A DNA stretch of 64,000 bases. It comes from Curtobacterium caseinilyticum (GTDB taxonomy: Bacteria; Actinomycetota; Actinomycetes; Actinomycetales; Microbacteriaceae). The stretch lies in assembly GCF_030363035.1 (NCBI RefSeq), contig NZ_JAUCMN010000002.1, forward strand, positions 1-64,000, read 5' to 3'. Shown here piece by piece: positions 8,328 to 16,451 of the stretch (positions are counted from its first letter, which is position 1; each line of letters begins with the position of its first letter). The position numbers and the translations under genes were made by a program. A model generated the notes under the pieces. It was given only the letters and a program-made list of their open reading frames with translations, did not search any database and had not been told where the DNA came from.

Positions 8328-9785
8328 ATGGTCGACATCAAGCCGACGCAACCGAGCGTCGCACTGCCCCCGGTCGGCGAGGGGCCGCACCGCCGCCGTC
8401 TCGGCGTCCTCGCCCTGGTCGCGACCTTCGGCGGGTTGCTCTTCGGCTACGACACGGGCGTGATCAACGGCGCCCTGCTCCCCATGAAGGAGGAGCTCGG
8501 CCTGACGAACCTGACCGAGGGCGTCGTCACGAGTTCGCTGCTCTTCGGCGCGGCGATCGGTGCGATGCTCGGCGGCCGGATCGCCGACGGCTGGGGGCGT
8601 CGCAAGACGATCATCCTGCTCGCGGTGGTCTTCTTCGTCGGGACCCTGACCTGCGTCTTCGCGCCGGCCTTCGGCGTCATGGTCGTCGGACGTGTCCTGC
8701 TCGGCCTCGCGGTCGGCGGTGCGTCGACGGTGGTCCCGGTGTTCCTCGCCGAGCTCGCCCCGTACGAGATCCGCGGGTCGCTGTCCGGCCGCAACGAGCT
8801 CATGATCGTCGTCGGTCAGCTCGCCGCCTTCGTGGTGAACGCGATCATCGGCAACCTCTGGGGCGAGGGCAACGGCGTGTGGCGCGTCATGCTCGCCGTG
8901 TGCGCCCTGCCCGCGATCGCGCTCTTCGTCGGCATGCTCCGGGTCCCGGAGTCGCCGCGGTGGCTCGCCTCGAAGGGGCGCTACGGCGAGGCCCTCGGGG
9001 TCCTCTCGCAGATCCGCTCGGAGGAGCGCGCGAAGGCCGAGCTCGACGACATCAAGCGGACGAACGAGCTCGAGGCGAAGGTCCAGCGCGAGAGCGGCTG
9101 GCGGGTGCTGCTCGGCAACAAGTGGCTCATCCGCATCGTGCTGATCGGCGCGGGCCTCGGCGTCGCGCAGCAGCTCACCGGCATCAACTCGATCATGTAC
9201 TACGGCCAGACGGTGCTCATCGAGTCCGGGTTCCAGGCGTCGGCGGCCCTCATCGCGAACATCGCCCCCGGTGTCATCGCCGTGATCGGTGGCTTCATCG
9301 CGATCTACAACATGGAGAAGATCAACCGCCGCACGACGCTGATCCTCGGGTTCTCGCTCACGACGGTCTGCCACTTCCTCATCGGCATCGCGTCGATGAC
9401 CCTGGTCGACGGCAACCCGGCTCGTCCGTGGGTGATCCTGTTCCTCGTCGTCGCGTTCGTCGGCTCGATGCAGACCTTCCTCAACATCGCGGTCTGGGTC
9501 CTGCTCTCGGAGATCTTCCCGACGCAGATCCGGGCGCTCGGCATGGGCATCGCGGTCTTCTGCCTCTGGATCGCCAACGCGTTCCTCGGCCTGTACTTCC
9601 CGACGATCGTCGCGGCGACCGGCATCACCGGCACCTTCTTCGGCTTCGCCGCCGTCGGGGTCCTCGCGCTCCTCTTCATCTGGAAGTTCGTGCCCGAGAG
9701 CCGCGGCCGCACCCTGGAGGAGGTCGAGGAGGGCGTCACCACCGGCAACATCTTCACGGTCCCCGCGAAGCAGTCGCGGCGGTAG
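8328..9785 (+). CDS. Sugar porter family MFS transporter (IolT/XylE-like)
   Basis: Twelve-helix inner-membrane permease of 485 residues, ATG start with AAGGAG nine bases upstream. Family signatures: GYDTGVINGALLPM in helix 1, GRIADGWGRRKT between helices 2 and 3, PESPRWLASKGRYGEA before the central loop, QQLTGINSIMYYG in helix 7 and PESRGRTLEEVEE after helix 12. The family imports hexoses, pentoses or inositol by proton symport; the substrate cannot be read from sequence, though the pattern resembles inositol/xylose porters. It is a single-gene unit, with its own promoter and a family A hairpin after the stop. Confidence 0.9.
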   Translation: MVDIKPTQPSVALPPVGEGPHRRRLGVLALVATFGGLLFGYDTGVINGALLPMKEELGLTNLTEGVVTSSLLFGAAIGAMLGGRIADGWGRRKTIILLAVVFFVGTLTCVFAPAFGVMVVGRVLLGLAVGGASTVVPVFLAELAPYEIRGSLSGRNELMIVVGQLAAFVVNAIIGNLWGEGNGVWRVMLAVCALPAIALFVGMLRVPESPRWLASKGRYGEALGVLSQIRSEERAKAELDDIKRTNELEAKVQRESGWRVLLGNKWLIRIVLIGAGLGVAQQLTGINSIMYYGQTVLIESGFQASAALIANIAPGVIAVIGGFIAIYNMEKINRRTTLILGFSLTTVCHFLIGIASMTLVDGNPARPWVILFLVVAFVGSMQTFLNIAVWVLLSEIFPTQIRALGMGIAVFCLWIANAFLGLYFPTIVAATGITGTFFGFAAVGVLALLFIWKFVPESRGRTLEEVEEGVTTGNIFTVPAKQSRR

Positions 9786-9790
9786 CAGCC

Positions 9791-9850
9791 CACACGACGG
9801 GACGGGAGGCACGGTGCCAGCGGGCACCGTGCCTCCCGTCGCGTCGTGTG
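9791..9850. repeat. Dispersed inverted repeat family A, copy 3
   Basis: The core arms GACGGGAGGCACGGTGCC (9801-9818) and complement (9823-9840) are perfect. CACACGAC (9791-9798) pairs with GTCGTGTG (9843-9850) to extend the stem. It begins five bases after the sugar porter stop codon, a typical terminator position. Confidence 0.85.
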
Positions 9851-9943
9851 GTGGCCGGGGGACACGTCACTGACCCCGGGCGCTCGCCGGGTCGGTAGCC
9901 TGCACGGTCGTCAGGGGACGACGATCACCGGGAGGCGTGCACG

Positions 9944-10648
9944 ATGACGGAACTGCAGGTGGGAGACCTGCCGACGGCGCTGACGGTCGTCTGCGCGGTG
10001 CTGCTGGCCGTCGCGATCGGGTGCGCGGTGTTCGTCACGGTCGACGTCCTCCGGCACCCGCCGCACATGCGCGTGATGACCCTGGTCTGGCCGCTGACGA
10101 TGCTGTTCGGCAGCGTGGTGTGGCTGGTCTTCTACCTGCGCCGGGGCCGTGCGACGGTGGACGGTCACGGGCGCTCGGCGGGGACGGCGATCGACACGAG
10201 CCACTGCGGGGCCGGGTGCGCGCTCGGTGACCTCGTGGGCGAGTTCGGGCTCGTCGCCTTCCCGGCACTGGGCACGCTCGTCGGGCTCGGGACGCTCTAC
10301 CAGGACCGCATCGTCGCGGGGTGGATCATCGACTTCGTCATCGCCTTCGCGGTGGGCATCGCGTTCCAGTACGCGGCGATCGCGCCGATGCGGGGACTGG
10401 GCTGGCGCGCCGGGATCGTCGCCGCGCTCAAGGCCGACACGCTCAGCATCACGGCATGGCAGGTCGGCATGTACGGCGCGATGGCCGTGCTGCAGTTCGC
10501 GATGCTGCCCGCCCTGCTCGGCGGCCGGGTGGGCGTGCTGACGCCCGAGTACTGGGTCGCCATGCAGGTCGCGATGGTCGCGGGGTTCGTCTGCTCGTAC
10601 CCGATGAACGCGCTGCTCGTGCGGAAGGGGCTGAAGGAGGCGATGTGA
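9944..10648 (+). CDS. DUF4396 domain membrane protein
   Basis: Integral membrane protein of 234 residues with about six hydrophobic segments. The cysteine-containing stretch HCGAGCALGD (about 85-94), ADTLSITAWQVGMYG, and a C-terminal YPMNALLVRKGLKEAM are the features I associate with DUF4396. The function of the family is unknown. GGGAGG precedes the ATG and TAGCCT at 9896-9901 could be the -10 box. Convergent with the oxidoreductase gene at 10728, with a family A hairpin in between. Confidence 0.8.
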   Translation: MTELQVGDLPTALTVVCAVLLAVAIGCAVFVTVDVLRHPPHMRVMTLVWPLTMLFGSVVWLVFYLRRGRATVDGHGRSAGTAIDTSHCGAGCALGDLVGEFGLVAFPALGTLVGLGTLYQDRIVAGWIIDFVIAFAVGIAFQYAAIAPMRGLGWRAGIVAALKADTLSITAWQVGMYGAMAVLQFAMLPALLGGRVGVLTPEYWVAMQVAMVAGFVCSYPMNALLVRKGLKEAM

Positions 10649-10671
10649 CGTCGCCTGCGCGCCCGGTGGCG

Positions 10672-10711
10672 GACGGGAGGCCCGTGGCGGTGTCGCCACG
10701 GGCCTCCCGTC
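10672..10711. repeat. Dispersed inverted repeat family A, copy 4 (between convergent genes)
   Basis: Arms GACGGGAGGCCCGTGGCG (10672-10689) and complement (10694-10711) are perfect over 18 bases with a 4-base loop. It fills the space between two converging stops, so it may stop transcription from both sides. Confidence 0.85.
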
Positions 10712-10727
10712 GGTCGTGTGGTCGCGT

Positions 10728-11726
10728 CTACGGGCGCAGGAGCACCTTGCCGACGCGGCCGGCGGTGTCGCTGGCACGCGCGGCGTCGCGGGCGTCCTCG
10801 AAGACGAAGGTCTCGGAGACGGGGAGCGTCAGCGAGCCGTCGAGCACACGGGTGATGAGCTCGCCGAAGAGCTGCCCCTTGGTCTCGGCCGGCATGGTCT
10901 TGCTGACGACCGCGCCCCAGAAGCCCTTGATGGTGAGCTGGCCGAAGATGACCTTGCCGGACGGGATCTCGAGCGTCGGCGACGCCATGGCGCCGAAGAC
11001 GACGAGCGTGCCGTCCTCGCCCATGACCGACGCGATGTCACCCGCGGCCTTGCCGCCGACGGACTCGACGCCCGCGACGATCGGCGCTCCACCGGTGAGC
11101 TCGCGGACCTGGTCCTGCCAGCCCTCGGCGTCGGTGGCGACGATGCGGTCGATGCCCTGCTCGCGGAGCTCCTCGACCCCCTCGGCACGACGGACCAGGC
11201 CGATCACGTTGATGCCGCGGGCCTTGCCGAGCTGCGCGACCATGCGGCCGACGGCACCGTTCGCGGCGTTCTGGATGATCCAGTCGCCCTCGTGCAGGTC
11301 GAGCGAGTGCAGCAGGCTGATCGCGCTGAACGGCATCGAGACGAGCTGCGATGCGGCCTCGTCGGGCATGGCGTCCGGCACGGGGACGAGCCCGGCGGCG
11401 TCGGCGACGTAGTACTCGGCCCAGACGCCGAAGGTGCCGCCGGCGACGCGCTGGCCGACCTGGAGCCGGTCGACGCCCTCGCCGAGCGCCTCGACGACGC
11501 CGAGCGCCTCGGTGCCGCTGGCGGCGGGGAGCTCGGGCTTGAAGCCGTAGGTGCCGCGGATGGTCCACAGGTCGTGGTTGTGGATCGGGGAGAGGACCGT
11601 GCGGACGAGCACCTGGCCGGGGCCGGGCTGCGGGACGGGCCGCTCGGCGACGGTCAGGACGTCGGCCGGCTCGCCGAAGGTCTCGTGCACCACGGCACGC
11701 ATGGTGGTGGGGACGGAGTCGGTCAC
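10728..11726 (-). CDS. Zinc-independent MDR family NADPH:quinone reductase-like oxidoreductase
   Basis: Medium-chain dehydrogenase/reductase of 332 residues. The GroES-like N-terminal half contains GPGQVLVRTVLSPIHNHDL; the Rossmann half carries NAANGAVGRMVAQLGKA, the usual AxxGxVG pattern for NADPH. Structural and catalytic zinc ligands are absent, as in quinone reductase or enoyl reductase members. The GTG start has GGAGGA upstream and begins three bases after the ohr stop, so it is the last gene of an ohr operon and may reduce aldehydes or enones made by peroxide damage (inference from context). Confidence 0.85.
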   Translation of the reverse strand: MTDSVPTTMRAVVHETFGEPADVLTVAERPVPQPGPGQVLVRTVLSPIHNHDLWTIRGTYGFKPELPAASGTEALGVVEALGEGVDRLQVGQRVAGGTFGVWAEYYVADAAGLVPVPDAMPDEAASQLVSMPFSAISLLHSLDLHEGDWIIQNAANGAVGRMVAQLGKARGINVIGLVRRAEGVEELREQGIDRIVATDAEGWQDQVRELTGGAPIVAGVESVGGKAAGDIASVMGEDGTLVVFGAMASPTLEIPSGKVIFGQLTIKGFWGAVVSKTMPAETKGQLFGELITRVLDGSLTLPVSETFVFEDARDAARASDTAGRVGKVLLRP

Positions 11727-11729
11727 GGG

Positions 11730-12152
11730 TCAGTCCTCCGAGACGACGATGGTGACGTCGATGTTGCCGCGGGTGGCGTTCGAGTACGGGCAGACCTGGT
11801 GCGCAGCGTCCGCGAGGGCCTGTGCCTGGTCGTGCTCCATGTCGGGGATGACGACCTCGAGCATGACGGCGAGCTGGTAGCCGCCCTGGCCGTTCGGACC
11901 GATCGAGACGCGACCGCCGACGGTCGAGTCGGCGATCTTCACCTTCTGCGCGCGGGCGACGCCCTGCAGTGCGGAGTGGAAGCACGCGGCGTAACCGGCG
12001 GCGAACAGCTGCTCGGGGTTCGCGCCGTTGCCGGATCCGCCCATCTCCTTCGGGATGGCGAGGTCGTGCTCGACGCGGCCGTCGCTGGTGGCGACGTGGC
12101 CGTTGCGGCCTTCGCCCGTGGCGAGGGCCTCGGCGGTGTAGAGGACGTCCAT
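11730..12152 (-). CDS. ohr: Organic hydroperoxide resistance protein Ohr (OsmC family)
   Basis: Thiol peroxidase of 140 residues that reduces organic and fatty-acid hydroperoxides. The two catalytic cysteines are present as Cys57 (AACFHSAL) and Cys121 (VCPYSNA), and Glu47 sits in PEQLFAAGYAAC. Good match to the full length of the family, with the N-terminal YTAEALATGEGRNGHV strand region. The ATG is preceded by GAAGGAAGGA. The regulator ohrR lies just upstream on the same strand, and the reductase gene follows after three bases. Known family members use lipoyl or dihydrolipoamide proteins as electron donors. Confidence 0.93.
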   Translation of the reverse strand: MDVLYTAEALATGEGRNGHVATSDGRVEHDLAIPKEMGGSGNGANPEQLFAAGYAACFHSALQGVARAQKVKIADSTVGGRVSIGPNGQGGYQLAVMLEVVIPDMEHDQAQALADAAHQVCPYSNATRGNIDVTIVVSED

Positions 12153-12194
12153 GTGGGTCCTTCCTTCCTTCGTGGGGTCAGTGGGCCGGCGCGG

Positions 12195-12225
12195 CCGGGG
12201 CCGGGGCCGGGGCCGGGGCCGGGGG
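12195..12225. repeat. Five tandem CCGGGG hexamers between ohrR and ohr
   Basis: CCGGGG is repeated five times without a break in the 107-base gap between the ohrR stop and the ohr start. The G-runs on the plus strand (C-runs in the ohr message) are spaced so that a G-quadruplex could form on the non-transcript strand. Hexamer number may vary between strains. Confidence 0.8.
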
Positions 12226-12259
12226 TGAGTCTCGGGCTGGGCGACCGGTCTCGCGGCGA

Positions 12260-12736
12260 TCAGCCCGAGGACGGTCGCTGGGCGCGGGACTCGGGGGCGG
12301 CGCCCGGGGCAGGTGCCACGGCGGCGTGCATGGTCGCGGTGAGGCGCTGCAGCGTCGCGATGAGCTCGAGGGCGGCCTGCTCGTCGGGCAGGCCCATCCC
12401 CGTGGCGATCTGCGCCGGGACGTGGGCGAGTTCGGCGCGGATCGTGCGGCCGCGCTCGCCGAGGGTGACGGTGACGACGCGCTCGTCGGTACTGCGACGT
12501 TCGCGACGGACCAGGCCCGCCTGCTCCATCCGGCGGAGCAGCGGCGACAGGGTGCCGGAGTCGAGCTGCAGGTGGTCGCCGAGACCGGACACGGTCTGGT
12601 CGCCCTCGATCCAAAGGGTCACGAGGACGAGGTACTGCGGGTACGTCAGCCCCCAGGGCTCGAGCAGGGCCCGGTACGCCTGGGTGGTGGCCCGGGACGC
12701 CGCGTAGAGCGAAAAGCACACCATCTCGTCGGTCAC
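12260..12736 (-). CDS. ohrR: MarR family organic peroxide sensor OhrR
   Basis: Winged-helix repressor of 158 residues from the preferred GTG (VTDEMVCFSLYAASRATTQA). Cys7 in the first helix is the reactive peroxide sensor of the family; its oxidation releases DNA. LTYPQYLVLVTLW, LDSGTLSPLLRRMEQAGLV and RRSTDERVVTVTLGERG form the dimer/HTH/wing regions. Starts at 12742 or the ATG at 12724 are also possible; the 12736 choice matches the usual MTDEMxCF opening. Palindromes typical of an operator lie 17-41 bases upstream. It precedes ohr on the same strand, the standard arrangement. Confidence 0.88.
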   Translation of the reverse strand: MTDEMVCFSLYAASRATTQAYRALLEPWGLTYPQYLVLVTLWIEGDQTVSGLGDHLQLDSGTLSPLLRRMEQAGLVRRERRSTDERVVTVTLGERGRTIRAELAHVPAQIATGMGLPDEQAALELIATLQRLTATMHAAVAPAPGAAPESRAQRPSSG

Positions 12737-12752
12737 CGGCACGTCGCAAGTG

Positions 12753-12777
12753 TTGCACGCAAGCCGGTTGTGCACAA
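12753..12777 (-). promoter_or_regulatory. Candidate OhrR operators upstream of ohrR
   Basis: TTGTGCACAA (12768-12777) is a perfect palindrome and TTGCACGCAA (12753-12762) is a second TTG-N4-CAA dyad, 15 bases apart centre to centre. They lie immediately upstream of the ohrR start, where OhrR would autoregulate. Confidence 0.6.
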
Positions 12778-12783
12778 CTCTTC

Positions 12784-14328
12784 TCAGCGCGCGGCCAGCT
12801 CGCACGACTCCTGCGGGTGACCCGCCTCGACCAGGGCACGCTGCGCGTCGCGGAACGACGAGTACGGCACGTGCGCGCCGGCCACGTCCCGGTAGTCGGT
12901 GAGTCCCGGTCCGGCCCAGTACACGGCCCCGTCGTCGCCGACCGCTCCGATCGCCAGGCGGATCGCGCGCGCCGGGTCGGGCTCCTCGACGACCACGGCC
13001 CCGGTGCTGACCGAGCGTGCTCCGGCGAGGATCGCCGCCCGGATCGGGTCGGGAGCCTCGGTCCGCGGGTGGTGGTCCGCCACGACGACCACGTCCGCCG
13101 CCGTCGCCGCGACGACGCCCATCGCGTGTCGCTTGCTCGGGTCACGGTCGCCGTCCGCACCGAGGACGATCGCGACGGTGCCCGGGACGACGGCCCGCAC
13201 GGCCGCGAGGCTCTTCGCGAACGCGTCGGGCGTGTGCGCGAAGTCGACCCAGACCCGCGGCCCGGTCGGAGCCGAGGCGTCCGCCATCCGCCCGGGCACG
13301 TCGACGTCGAGCGGCCGCGCGGTGGCCGCCAGCAGCTCGTCGAACGGCACGCCGGACACCGCGAGCACCACCAGCGCGAGGCCCGTGTCCGCGGCGGCGT
13401 GCACCCCGAGCAGCGGTACCGAGAAGCGCAGGACGGAGCCGTCCGGCGCGGTCAGCGTCGCGCTGGTGCCCTCCGCCCGCAGGTCGGTGACGCGGACGGT
13501 CCAGTCGGCGGCCGCGTCCGCACGGGTGCTCACGGTCGTCACCGGGACGCCGGCACCCGCGACGATGCGGCGTCCGGCGGGGGAGTCGAGCGAGACGACC
13601 GCCGCTCGTGAGCGTTCCGGGGTGAAGAGCTCGGCCTTCGCCGCCAGGTAGGCGTCCATGTCGGCGTAGTCGTCCAGGTGGTCGTGCGACAGGTTCGTGA
13701 ACGCGGCGACGTCCACCACGACGCCGTCCGTGCGGTGCCGGGTGAGCGCCTGTGCGCTGACCTCCAGCGCGACCCCGCCGACCCCGGCCTCGGCAGCTGC
13801 CGCCAGGAACGCGTGCAGTTCGGGCGCCTCGGGCGTGGTCAGGGCGCTCGCCGCGGCGGTGTCGCCGATCCGGCGGTCGACCGTCGAGCTGTGCGCGGTA
13901 CGGCGTCCGAGGCGCCGCAGCAGGGCGTCCAGGACGTGCACGGTGGTCGTCTTGCCGTTCGTGCCGGTGACGCCGAACACCGGGAAGGGCAGGACGGCCG
14001 TGCCGTACACCGTCGCGGCGACCGCCCCGAGCACCGCTCGCGGGTCGGGGACGACGAGCACCGGGAGGCCGGTGCCGCCCGCAGGCGCCGCGCCCTCGGC
14101 GTCCGTCAGCACCGCGACGGCACCGGCTGCGACTGCGACGGACACGTGGTCCGCGCCGTGCGCGCGGCGTCCGGGCAGTGCGGCGAAGAGGCCGCCGGGC
14201 CGGACGTCGGCGGCCGAGACCGCGACCCCCGTCACCTGCTCGTCGCCGTCGTGGGCGGTGCCCGCGGCGGTCGCCACGACGTGCAGCGGCACGGGGAACG
14301 GCCGGCGTGGTTCGAACACGTGCGTCAT
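12784..14328 (-). CDS. MurE-like Mur ligase with an altered amino-acid pocket
   Basis: ATP-dependent Mur ligase of 514 residues. The N-terminal UDP-MurNAc-binding domain is at about 1-110. The P-loop GVTGTNGKTTTVH and ALEVSAQAL follow, then YLAAKAELFTPE with the lysine that is carbamylated in MurE. The C-terminal domain starts with GPRVWVDFAHTPDAF. In known MurE enzymes DNPR and GKGHE read the incoming diamino acid. Here the equivalents are DHHPR (from Asp418) and GPGLTDYR (from Gly473), so the acceptor is probably not meso-DAP and may not be lysine. A second MurE in a division/cell-wall cluster would be expected elsewhere. Head to head with the mevalonate operon, 114 bases apart. Confidence 0.85.
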   Translation of the reverse strand: MTHVFEPRRPFPVPLHVVATAAGTAHDGDEQVTGVAVSAADVRPGGLFAALPGRRAHGADHVSVAVAAGAVAVLTDAEGAAPAGGTGLPVLVVPDPRAVLGAVAATVYGTAVLPFPVFGVTGTNGKTTTVHVLDALLRRLGRRTAHSSTVDRRIGDTAAASALTTPEAPELHAFLAAAAEAGVGGVALEVSAQALTRHRTDGVVVDVAAFTNLSHDHLDDYADMDAYLAAKAELFTPERSRAAVVSLDSPAGRRIVAGAGVPVTTVSTRADAAADWTVRVTDLRAEGTSATLTAPDGSVLRFSVPLLGVHAAADTGLALVVLAVSGVPFDELLAATARPLDVDVPGRMADASAPTGPRVWVDFAHTPDAFAKSLAAVRAVVPGTVAIVLGADGDRDPSKRHAMGVVAATAADVVVVADHHPRTEAPDPIRAAILAGARSVSTGAVVVEEPDPARAIRLAIGAVGDDGAVYWAGPGLTDYRDVAGAHVPYSSFRDAQRALVEAGHPQESCELAAR

Positions 14329-14423
14329 CGGAGCCTTCCGTCGGGTCCGTCGATGGTGCACCGCGCGAGCCGTGCTCCCGCCCAGCCAGGACGAGCGACG
14401 CGACGCGCGACGGACGGTCCGGT

Positions 14424-14429
14424 TAGGCT
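14424..14429 (+). promoter_or_regulatory. Candidate -10 box of the mevalonate operon
   Basis: TAGGCT lies 14 bases before the mevalonate kinase ATG. It fits the TANNNT pattern seen before several genes here. No clear -35 is visible, and there is little room for a leader sequence. Confidence 0.4.
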
Positions 14430-14442
14430 GACCCGAGCCACG

Positions 14443-15444
14443 ATGACCAACCACGACACCGACAGCACCGCGGACCACGCCGCGACCCCGGGAGCAGGAA
14501 CCACCCTCCGCACCGGCACCGCGTCGTCCCACGGCAAGACGATCCTGATCGGCGAGCACGCCGTGGTCTACGGCGTCCCCGCGCTCGTGCTCCCGGTGCT
14601 CGACGTCCGTGTGACGGCCACCGCGACACCCGTGGCCCTCGACGCGGGCAGCCGGCTCGAGTCCACCGTGCACACCGGGCCGCTCGACACCGCGCCGGCG
14701 GCCGTGCTGCCGACCGTGACCGCGGTGACCGCCACCCTCCGCCACCTCGGTGCCCCCGAGCAGCACCTGCACGTGGTCGTCGACAGCGCGGTCCCGACCG
14801 CGCGCGGCATGGGGTCGAGCGCCGCCGTGGCCGCCGCCGTCACGGCAGCCGTCGCGGACGTCTTCGGTCGGACGCTCGACGTCGAGGAGCACCACGAGCT
14901 CGTGCAGGAGTGCGAGCGCGTCGCGCACGGTCGCCCGTCCGGACTCGACGCCCGGGGCGTGGTCGCGGACGTCCCGGTCTGGTTCGAGGACGGCGTGGTC
15001 GAGCCCGTGCCGCTCGGGGCCGTCTTCACCTTCGTCGTCGCCGACACCGGCGTCCCCGGGCACACGCGGCAGGCAGTGGCCGCCGTCCGTGCCGAGCACG
15101 ACCGGGACCCGCAGGCGGTCGATGCCGTGATCGCAGCGATCGGCGACCTCGCGCGACGCGCACGGGGGACACTCGTGGATGGCGATGCACAGGCCCTCGG
15201 TGCCACCATGGACGCCGCGCACGAACTGCTCACCGCGCTCGACGTGTCGAGCGCGGACCTCGACCGGCTCGTCGACGCCGCACGCCGTGCGGACGCCCTC
15301 GGCGCGAAGCTCACCGGAGGTGGGCGCGGCGGATGCGTCCTCGCGCTCGCCGCGGACGGGGAGCACGCCGACCGCGTGGCCGCCGCACTCCGCGCCGCCG
15401 GTGCGACGGAGACCTGGACCACCACGATCGGAGCCCGCGCTTGA
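14443..15444 (+). CDS. mvk: Mevalonate kinase
   Basis: GHMP-fold kinase of 333 residues that phosphorylates mevalonate to 5-phosphomevalonate. GKTILIGEHAVVYGVPAL is the N-terminal mevalonate-binding motif, PTARGMGSSAAV (Gly122-Ser126 core) is the phosphate loop, and KLTGGGRGGCVLAL is the third GHMP motif. A Thr/Asp-rich leader of about 25 residues precedes the conserved core. It is the first gene of a five-gene operon; its TGA overlaps the ATG of the next gene by one base. Confidence 0.95.
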   Translation: MTNHDTDSTADHAATPGAGTTLRTGTASSHGKTILIGEHAVVYGVPALVLPVLDVRVTATATPVALDAGSRLESTVHTGPLDTAPAAVLPTVTAVTATLRHLGAPEQHLHVVVDSAVPTARGMGSSAAVAAAVTAAVADVFGRTLDVEEHHELVQECERVAHGRPSGLDARGVVADVPVWFEDGVVEPVPLGAVFTFVVADTGVPGHTRQAVAAVRAEHDRDPQAVDAVIAAIGDLARRARGTLVDGDAQALGATMDAAHELLTALDVSSADLDRLVDAARRADALGAKLTGGGRGGCVLALAADGEHADRVAAALRAAGATETWTTTIGARA

Positions 15445-16451
15445 TGACCGCCACCGCCGTCGCGCACCCCAACATCGCGCTCGTGAAGTACTGGGGCAAG
15501 GCCGACGCACGGCTCGCCCTGCCGGCGACGGGCAGCGTCTCGATGGGGCTCGACGTGTTCCCGACGACGACCACGGTGACGCTCGACACCGCGGCGGACG
15601 CCGACTCGCTCGTGCTGAACGGCGGGGCCGCACCCGACGGCGCCCTGCTGCGGGTCCAGCAGTTCCTCGACCTCGTGCGGGAGCTCGCCGGGTCGCCGGT
15701 CCGCGCCACGGTCGACTCCGAGAACACCGTGCCGACCGGCGCCGGCCTGGCGTCGAGCGCCTCGGGCTTCGCGGCGCTCGCGACGGCGGCTTCGGCCGCG
15801 TACGGGCTCGACCTGTCCGAGCGCGACCTGTCCCGCCTCGCCCGTCGGGGCTCCGGCTCCGCCACCCGGTCGATCCCGGGCGGCGTGTCCGTCTGGCACG
15901 CCGGTGACGACCAGGGCTCGTACGCCGAGCGCATCGCCGCGCCGCCCATGGCCATGGTCGTCGTGACGATCTCCGCCGGCGAGAAGGCGATCGGGTCCCG
16001 CGAGGCGATGCGGCGCACGATCGCGACGTCGCCGTTCTACCCCGCGTGGGTGACGAGCACGACCGAGACCGTCGGCGAGATGGTGGACGCCTGTGCCGCC
16101 GGCGACTTCACCCGCATCGGTGAGCTCACCGAGAGCAACGCGCTCCGCATGCACGCCACGATCGAGGGTGCGTTCCCGCCCATCCGCTACCTGAACGCCC
16201 GCAGCGTCGCCGTGTTCGACGCCGTCGCGGCGCTCCGCGCCGCCGGGACCGAGGCGTACGCCACCGCCGACGCCGGTCCGAACGTCGTCGTGCTCACGAA
16301 GCCGGAGGACCGGGCCGCCGTCGCGACCGCGCTCGCCGACCTCGGCGACGTCATCGAGTCGGGCACCGGACCAGGCGCGCGGGTCGTCCGCTCCGAAGGG
16401 ACGGAGGCGCCCGGAGCGGGCGCCGCCCGACCGGAGGAGACCGCCGAGTGA
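15444..16451 (+). CDS. mvaD: Diphosphomevalonate decarboxylase
   Basis: GHMP-fold enzyme of 335 residues that converts mevalonate 5-diphosphate to isopentenyl diphosphate using ATP. It opens with AHPNIALVKYWGKAD, the family signature, then SVSMGLDVFPTTTTV, the nucleotide loop PTGAGLASSASGFAALA and GSGSATRSIPGGVSVW. It has the expected length. The C-terminal 20 residues (EGTEAPGAGAARPEETAE) are low in complexity and may be disordered. The ATG overlaps the mvk stop, and the stop overlaps the next GTG, so translation is coupled. Confidence 0.95.
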   Translation: MTATAVAHPNIALVKYWGKADARLALPATGSVSMGLDVFPTTTTVTLDTAADADSLVLNGGAAPDGALLRVQQFLDLVRELAGSPVRATVDSENTVPTGAGLASSASGFAALATAASAAYGLDLSERDLSRLARRGSGSATRSIPGGVSVWHAGDDQGSYAERIAAPPMAMVVVTISAGEKAIGSREAMRRTIATSPFYPAWVTSTTETVGEMVDACAAGDFTRIGELTESNALRMHATIEGAFPPIRYLNARSVAVFDAVAALRAAGTEAYATADAGPNVVVLTKPEDRAAVATALADLGDVIESGTGPGARVVRSEGTEAPGAGAARPEETAE

